From Adiantum capillus-veneris (Eukaryota > Streptophyta > Polypodiopsida > Polypodiales > Pteridaceae), in contig CM043970.1 in assembly GCA_014529385.2 (NCBI GenBank), forward strand, positions 63,656,996 to 63,720,995: 64,000 nucleotides of DNA. The letters run 5' to 3'. How positions within the stretch are numbered: the stretch's first letter is position 1; each line of letters starts with the position of its first letter. The position numbers were made by a program, and so were the translations under genes. The notes under the pieces are model-generated. The model saw only the letters and a list, made by a program, of their open reading frames with translations. It did no database searches and was not told the origin of the DNA. Shown in pieces: positions 57,927 through 64,000 of the stretch.

Positions 57927-58290
57927 TTATGTTTCTGACATCTCTCGAACCTTATCTTTAAACTCAGAGATTACAACTTCTTTATAAATTGCAATAATCC
58001 GATCTTCCGGAACTTGTTGGCTCTTCATCTCCACTTTATAGCATGCAAGGAGACCATCTGGATCAGGCCCTTGAAAAACACCACATTGTTCCCATACGGC
58101 TTCAAGTGTCGTCTTCACTGCATCATTAATTTTCTTTTTCATCTTCATGGCTTTCACTTCGAGCAAACATCCTGAACTAATTGCAAAATTTTTGGTGAAT
58201 ATGCAACTGCTCGGTTCCCATTATATCCTTCTGAATTGAAATCTTCAATAAACTGCATCCATTGTTATGGCATCTCCATCTTCATCTCCC
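57927..58290 (-). pseudogene. Unrecognised N-terminal ORF of the LARD-like element
   Basis: The minus frame has WMQFIEDFNSEGYNGNRAVA (about 58262-58200) and, after a frameshift, LEVKAMKMKKKINDAVKTTL to KDKVREMSET (58166-57927). It is the first coding part after the 5' LTR, the place of gag. It is helical and charged, and has no zinc knuckle. No family is recognised. Confidence 0.45.
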
Positions 58291-58758
58291 ACCCCGGCTT
58301 GTTTCGCGTCGGGTTCACAAAAAATATGGGTTTGAAATGTGAGTCGAGAAGGCGCAAGCCCCCTGGCTGTGGAGGAGAGAGAGAGAGAGAGAATAGTAGA
58401 CGCAATCAATGTAGATGAAGCTTAAACACTTAAAATCTGACAGCTTGAACAAGATTTTGAAGCTTGATTACCCAAAGCGGACTGTTAACATCACTACTAC
58501 TTAAATTAAATGTTAATTGAGGAGTTTAAGCTCCTTACATTGGTTTAACCTGACTTAATTCAGGTGATAATAGAGAAACAAAAAAACCTCATTTATCTTG
58601 ATGATGATAATGTTGAGGATGACGATGCTTTCCCCTGCCTTAATTGGCCTCAAGAACTCTTCTCCTCCTTGCTTAATCAAGAGTGAGAGCGAGAGAAATA
58701 TCTCAATCCCTTTGCATTGCCTGCTTCTTGCTTGTTGCTCTCCTTCTTTCATGCTTTG

Positions 58759-58761
<3 letters not shown>

Positions 58762-58808
<47 letters not shown>
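58762..58808. repeat. (GA)n microsatellite
   Basis: About 23 GA units inside the LTR; the sister LTR has only about 8 units at 54175-54190. Confidence 0.95.
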
Positions 58809-58811
<3 letters not shown>

Positions 58812-59184
58812 TGGAGCCTCCTTTAGCCCTTCAGCAAGTCACGAGTCCTCCCTCCTAGGCTTCATCTTCCCTCCTCCACAGGTTCTCCTATCTTTCCCTC
58901 ACACGTTCTCCCCTACTTATTTGCTTCATGCAAAATCCCCTCTTAAAATGGCCCCTTCTTCCTTTTAGCAGTGGCAACGCCGTCGTTGGCATGGCACGGG
59001 AACCCATTCAATGACATGGCAGGCCGGGGTGGAGGTGCACAAAATCTTGTGGAGGTCAGACCGAATAGGGGTGCCATGCCGAGCTAAGAAGCTTTGCCTT
59101 CATGGCCAGAGTTGTCCAAGACCCGAGTTGACCGACGTGAGCATTTCTCCCTTCCTTTGCGCCATCGTTCGTTGCCTCGACGCT

Positions 59185-59212
59185 CCCCCCCCCCCCCCCC
59201 CCCCCCCCCCCC
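59185..59212. repeat. Poly-C tract, 28 bases
   Basis: A long C run inside the LTR. The sister LTR has interrupted C runs at about 54591-54607 and 54667-54677. Confidence 0.9.
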
Positions 59213-60295
59213 TCATTCACATTATGGGCGGCCCTTGTGTGGTGACTAGCCTTGCTTTATGGGCGGACACTAGTACCTATTACACCATGTTTTATGTATC
59301 GGCCAAGCATTTCCAAGCACAATATTTGAGACACAAAACTCATCAAGAACCTAACGTGCTTTCGTAAAGGCACCACATTTGGCACAAACATTGATCAAGG
59401 CATTGCTAAGCACGAAACTTATTTTCAGCATCTCTTGATTTACAGTATCATCGTGAATTTTGTTTCCCCTATCAGTGTCTTGAATGGTGCCATGGTGCTG
59501 CTTGCCTTTAAGATGCAAGTATAGGTGATTGCATTTCGTGGAAACACGTTCACTTCGCATCCGATAAAAACATCCTTAGCTTCTTTGCCAACTAGCTTGG
59601 GTATATTTTGCAATCAATGTGTTCCAATAGACGGCATTTGAACTGAAATCTCATTAATAACTTTATGTGCTTTCGTAAGGGCACTTCATTTGATTACATA
59701 TCAACCAAAGCATTGCCAACCACATCACATTTGGCATACATCCTAACCAAAGCACTGATGATCATCACATAAGGTATATATCTTGATCCCGATAGTGCCG
59801 AGCACAAGTCCATCATCATACCCCACTATCAATGCACTTCAAGAGATGACATTCTGGACTAGATGCTCCTTGAGCACCTTTTAATCTACTACGTGCACCA
59901 TTTTCCAGTACCTGGTTGAAGCCCAAACTTCCCAGATGGCACATTGATCAAGGCGACCAGCTTAGTACAGAATCAGCCCTCGATGAAACTTCAATTTGCA
60001 ATATCTTCGCAAGCAGAATTCCGATTTCTGAGCCGTAAAGACAGGTCTATAGGACACTTTTGAGTACTATAGTTCTTAGATTATAAACTTCCAACTCTGG
60101 TTACTTCAATCATACTCACTTGTAGCATGAACATCATAGTTGTTGACCCTTTTAAGCCACATCTGGCATACATTTAGCAGTAAGCTAGCCTATTATCAAA
60201 CCCTGGTCACTGATCAATAATCATGTAGAATTCAATTAGGCACAATCTGCATCCTTCTGCTCTTTTTTCCATCATGGAAGCGGAGCTGCACGACA

Positions 60296-62070
60296 ATGGG
60301 CAGAAAGTCAATCAACATGCGCTCAAGCTCACCCCAAAACTAACGATAATGCATGCTCAAACCAAAATGCCCAGCCGCCTGAGGATAACAAATCAAATTT
60401 TCATACATGTCGACCACATCATCCACCGTGTGCACACCACGACAAGAAAGAAAGTAAGCCTGACGTGGCGACCAATCTACAAGAGTAAGTGTAAAGACTC
60501 GGCTCCAGTGAACACTTTCCATTCGCAACAAATTCCCATATTGTGGTTGCCTACCATTCCATGAAAGATGATCTATAACGGCTTTCCAAGCATCAAGTAT
60601 TGTAGTGGTAAGCGAACAACCAGGAATATGACCGATTATCTTGCCAAACACAGTCTCCCAGAGTGACGTCTACCAATGACCAACGATAGAAGTGGTAAAA
60701 TGTTGACACCGTGAGGCTATCATGAGAGTCCAAGGTTGGGATTGTTGCGCAAGGGTAGGCAATAACATGGCCTTCCTTGCAAGATGAAAACGGCGAAGGT
60801 ACAAAATATTTAATCCTCCAAAACGCTTCGGAGTGCAAAGCTTCTCCATTGAAAGTAAACGGAGCCCTTCCTTTCGGGAATTAGTGTGCCATAAGTGAGA
60901 CAAAATATTAGACATCAGTAATGAGAGGTGATGACAAGGCCAATGCAACAACAACAACAAGTAAAACTGAACATAGGCCATCATGATTCTTTGAACTATT
61001 TGGAGACGAACATGCAATGGCCATGTGAACGTTTCCAATACTGCAATTTGGCGTTGATGCGTTGTACAACTTAATCCACTTGCTGGGTTGTAGGGACCTT
61101 CCATCAAATAGGGTACCCCAAGTGGCGGACAATGACATTCGGGATCAAGAATATCCTCGGGCCATAGAAGATGGTGCCATTCTCGTACATTGAGAGGAAA
61201 TAGTTTGGATTTTTGGGATAAACTTTAAGGCCTGTCGCAAGCCCAAATGTATCCAGTGCTTGCATGATCACACACATGTCATCTTGCTGATTGCAGGCCA
61301 TGAATAAATAGTCATCAGCATAAGCTTGCCCAATAAAGTCATTCCCATAGTGTACTTGCGATCCGTGAAGATGACCAAGTGAAACCAAATGATCCAAATA
61401 CATCAACAAGGGGTGGGTGGCAATGGCATACAATAAGGCACTGATGGGGCATGCCCACCTTGGCGGACAAAACACCCAGGTGACCAAGGGTCATCCAACT
61501 CTTCATCAAGAAGGCCTCAAGACATGCTATGGGAATATAAGATATAGATCACATTAGATAACTTATGACCAAATCCAAGGGCGTGCATTGTCTCGACCAA
61601 ATCCAAGGGCGTGCATTGTCTCGACCATAAAATCCCATTGTACTGTATCAAAGACCTTTTCAATGTCGACCTGCATCACAAGTACATCTTGTTGGGTGTA
61701 TTTAGCATATTCCAGGCCAATCAAGACATTAGCCAAATTGTCTATGATTTGATGACGGGGGATAAAACCATATTGAGCTGGATGAACACCTACAAGAAGA
61801 CGCTCCTTGATGCGATTCACAATCAAATCCTGTATATAACTGGCATAAGAGTGATCAAATGCCAATGAGAGAGCTGCTCACAAAGTGCCTGCTTGGATAA
61901 TAATTTCAGCAATTCTTCTTTCTAGGATATTGGCAAATTTTTCTTACTCCACGCACCATTCATCATATAGAGCAAAGGCTCTTTCAAGGTCTCCCAAAAG
62001 GAAATAAAAAGTTCCAATGTAAGGCTGTCCCAACAAGGGGAACGCCATCGACCGAGAGCAAGCAAGGTTG
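60296..62070 (-). pseudogene. LINE copy G, reverse transcriptase
   Basis: From right to left on the minus strand: WDSLTLELFISFWETLKEPL (about 62035), then RT blocks RIKERLLVGVHPAQYGFIP, LVMQVDIEKVFDTVQWDFM (61690), CPISALLYAIATHPLL (61430) and GQAYADDYLFMA (61320) with an intact YADD. Then VIVRHLGYPI, PLHVRLQIVQRIMMAYVQF and the pre-zinc region with LCTPKRFGGLNILYLRRF (60810). A 28-bp tandem duplication (61567-61622), stops and shifts break it. Confidence 0.9.
61567..61622. repeat. 28-bp perfect tandem duplication in LINE copy G
   Basis: GACCAAATCCAAGGGCGTGC plus ATTGTCTC stands twice in a row. 28 bases are not a multiple of three, so the RT frame is shifted. Confidence 0.95.
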
Positions 62071-62074
62071 AATG

Positions 62075-62840
62075 CAATTCAAGCCAACAACAAACCCAGC
62101 GTTTCTTCAAGTGCAGATTCAGCCCAGCGTTTTGCAGTCGCAGCAGCCTGGCGACAGCAGACATAGCAGATCCCCCAATGTTTTGCAACAAGACTTCAGA
62201 ACAACCCTAGCGTTTTTGGGACAACAGAACCCTTAGCGTTTTTGCATATTCCAGGCGGTAGAACACCCCTTCCATCAATGTTTTGCATTTGCAGCAATCA
62301 GATTCCGAACCGCAAGTTCCAAACCTCGCAGATCACACCTTCCTGCAGCATATCCTTGCCACACGGTCAAATTAGCCACCGTTCGTAGATTCAGCCCGAA
62401 CAGCATCTGCGTTTTCAGTGCGTCATCGTCGCATCATCGTCATTGACACAGAGTCGAAATTCAACAGATACAAGATTTGTGAATTTCAGCCATTAGCGTT
62501 TTCAGATTTCATCCCGTAGTCATCCTCATCGTCGTTGACATCGTCAGCAAGTCCAAAGCATTGTAGAGATTTGTGCAATCAATAGTAGACCGCTCTCGCC
62601 ATAGAGAGTGGAGCCTTCGGAGGAGGGTTTGACAACTTTTTTGGTGTTGTATTCTTCTCTCTCTATCTCTCAGTCTCAACACCTTCATTCACAATGTTTA
62701 TCCACTTTGTTTGTGATCACTTGCACTCTCTCACTAAAGGAACGGAAGGCTCTCCCTTCTGTAAGTAAAAGGAACCTTGAGCACAGTTCGGAGCACTCAT
62801 CTTGAGCAAAGTTCAACATTCACTTTTGTTGCACCTTACA
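62075..62840 (+). repeat. 5'-truncated LTR of gypsy family B
   Basis: It holds the CCTAGCGTTTTTG-rich leader (62090-62500), CTCTCGCCATAGAGAGTGG and the end TTGCACCTTACA. These match 6460-7328 and 10250-10902. The LTR start with TGTCACGTG is missing, replaced by LINE copy G. Confidence 0.9.
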
Positions 62841-62841
62841 T

Positions 62842-62853
62842 TGGTATCAGAGC
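62842..62853 (+). promoter_or_regulatory. Primer-binding site, initiator Met tRNA
   Basis: TGGTATCAGAGC one base after the LTR end, as at 10904. Confidence 0.93.
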
Positions 62854-63272
62854 TTTGGCAGTGTTCTGTATCACTCGAGGAAAGAACCACAAGAATTTTT
62901 TTTGCTTCTTACAGTCGCATGTAACCCAAGTCCACTTGGGCATGTCGATTCCTACTCGTGTTTTGAAGAGTGACTGACAGGAATCCCAAGAAAGAAGGGC
63001 TTGTCCAGCCTCCCCTTGTTTCTCTTTTCACTCATTGAGAGCGGACCGTGCACTTAGCGGTCGGCTAATCGACATGAGGTGGGAAAAAGCAACCTTGGTG
63101 TGAGCGCAAGGCCACCAAGGGGTGCACCCGCGGAAAAGAGAAGAGCTCGGGTAAGAGAAGATCCTTCTCTAACACAGATTGCAAGCTAAAGAAGACCCTC
63201 AAGAACCTCAAGAAACCAAGATCCACAAGAACCCAAGTTCCTCGTGAACTTAAGAACCCAAGACTTCAGTGT

Positions 63273-63578
63273 ATGGTCATTACCCGAAGCGGAATGGATA
63301 CTTCGCATGAAGGTGATGAGCATGGCAGTGGCGAAAAAGAAGTTTCCCCACCAAGAGGTTTTTCTGACCCTCCCCCTTCCCCGTCTACGCCAAGGATTGC
63401 ACCAAATCCTATGGAGGCTTTGGTCAAGTCGGTGATGGACATGATGTCACAACAAGAAGCGAATTGCGTTGCCTTGGATCGCGAGCGCGAAGCACGCAAA
63501 GAAAGAAGACCGGCCTTGGAGTTAGAGCGTGACGCGTTGAGAGACCAACGCATACAAGAGTTCGTCCAACAAGTACTC
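63273..63578 (+). pseudogene. Gypsy family B gag N-terminus, cut by an LTR
   Basis: The ATG at 63273 opens MVITRSGMDTSHEGDEHGSG, then a Pro-rich part SDPPPSPSTPRIAPNPMEAL and a charged helix ALDREREARKERRPALELER. It is the same opening as the gag at 11346, here without stops for 100 codons, so this copy is better kept. The frame ends at 63579, where another LTR begins; ORF residues after that point belong to the LTR. Confidence 0.88.
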
Positions 63579-64000
63579 TGTAACAAACTGCTGATGTGTC
63601 AAATCCTAAAGAATGGAGTCAACTTACAGATGTGGCCGAGGGGCCTAAACCCTAATTTCTGCCAAGAACCCTTACTGTTGAAACCCTAATGCTGAAAACC
63701 CTAACCCTAAAACCTACAAACCCTAATTCTAGAAACCCTAACCCTAAAACTGCAAAAACCCTAACCCCAACCCTAAAGGCAGCAAACAGATTCCGAAAAT
63801 TGCGTTGACATGATGACACAGCAGGCTATACGGATTTCCATAAATTGTGTTGGCAGCTTTTTGGCTTTGCTTTTGAACCTGAAGCTTTTGAGTTTTAAAG
63901 GAGTTTTACTATAACTGTTTTTCAGGCCAAGGGCCTTTAAATATGAGGCTAGGGCTCATTCTCTGGCATGCTTCCTAGCGAGGTGCAGAGTTTGGAGTAC
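63579..64000 (+). repeat. Start of an LTR (gypsy family A type), cut by window end
   Basis: It starts TGTAACAAACTGCTGATGTG, close to the LTR at 18134. A TTTAAATATGAGGC box at about 63943 is a likely promoter element. It contains many CCCTAA units (63648-63775) that resemble plant telomere repeats but are irregular. Confidence 0.8.

Larger units (their letters stand above)
55759..58369 (-). other. Interior of the LARD-like element
   Basis: No retroviral enzyme domain is found in any frame. Minus-strand open frames cover most of it and are listed separately. Codon continuity across several frames suggests one or two former proteins now broken. Confidence 0.6.
53791..60295 (-). mobile_element. 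LTR element with ~1.95 kb LTRs and unrecognised interior (LARD-like)
   Basis: The LTRs are 53791-55758 and 58370-60295, with TG...CA ends. On the minus strand the polypurine tract CAGAGGGTGTGGA (55759-55771) precedes the LTR start TGTCATGTAGC, so the element points left. The flanks are LINE on both sides with ATGG duplicated. The 2.6 kb interior lacks RT, RNase H and integrase but has long minus-strand ORFs. That makes it a non-autonomous large retrotransposon derivative. No primer site is recognised next to 58369. Confidence 0.87.
58370..60295 (-). repeat. 5' LTR of the LARD-like element
   Basis: 1926 bases. It holds a (GA)n run at 58762-58808 and a 28-base C run at 59185-59212. Its outer end GCACGACA is followed by the ATGG duplication. 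Confidence 0.93.
53191..62070 (-). mobile_element. LINE copy G (second family), split by a 6.5 kb LTR element
   Basis: The minus-strand LINE begins at about 62070 and runs to 60296, then resumes at 53790 and runs to about 53191. The 4-bp ATGG at 53787-53790 and 60296-60299 is the target duplication of the LTR element. RT is on the right side, zf-RVT on the left, in the right order for one LINE. Residues differ from copies A-F, so it is another LINE family. Left and right ends are not exact. Confidence 0.88.

Noticed and set aside
63648-63775. Many CCCTAA and CCCTAAA units suggest an interstitial telomere
   Set aside because: The units are irregularly spaced, interrupted, and lie inside an LTR that has similar AACCCTAACCC pieces at 18190-18335. 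No tandem telomere array is present.

Overview
This window looks like nuclear DNA of a land plant with a large, transposon-rich genome. The evidence is one split gene for a plant-specific CDPK-related kinase (CRK), several Ty3/gypsy and Ty1/copia elements with plant-type initiator-Met tRNA primer sites (TGGTATCAGAGC), plant L1-like LINEs with a zf-RVT domain, and many long GA/CT microsatellites and poly-G/C tracts. The species cannot be named from sequence alone; a seed-free vascular plant or a gymnosperm would fit. I see no bacterial genes, tRNA or rRNA genes, or CRISPR arrays.

Layout. 1-3.9 kb: the 3' half of a gypsy element (RNase H, integrase, chromodomain-like tail, tandem-repeat 3' UTR, polypurine tract, 3' LTR). 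3.9-17.2 kb: one LINE (endonuclease, RT, zf-RVT, poly-A tail) split by a solo LTR (6115-7328, target duplication TCTGC) and by a complete gypsy element (9795-16967, target duplication GCCTT) of the same family. 17.2-20.7 kb: gypsy debris, including a solo LTR inside an integrase tail. 20.76-24.05 kb: a minus-strand gag-only gypsy element with a palindromic triplication in gag. 24-28.1 kb: further LTR fragments. 28.9-32.0 kb: the only convincing host gene, the CRK, nine exons on the minus strand, with its last part missing or displaced. 32.5-33.6 kb: a six-copy tandem array just upstream of the CRK. 34.1-34.6 kb: a possible MITE. 34.8-42.5 kb: a copia element whose middle is replaced by a minus-strand gag-only element. 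44-53 kb: a cluster of LINE fragments, two pairs lying tail to tail. 53.2-62.1 kb: a different LINE on the minus strand, split by a 6.5 kb LTR element with about 1.95 kb LTRs and unrecognised internal ORFs. 62.1-64 kb: a 5' LTR, primer site and gag start of the same gypsy family as at 9.8 kb, cut by another LTR.

Almost every transposon ORF is broken by stops, frameshifts or deletions. The value of the window is its layered insertion history, two or three non-autonomous element types, and the kinase gene with its upstream repeat array. Splice sites and LTR borders were read by eye; identities are estimates.
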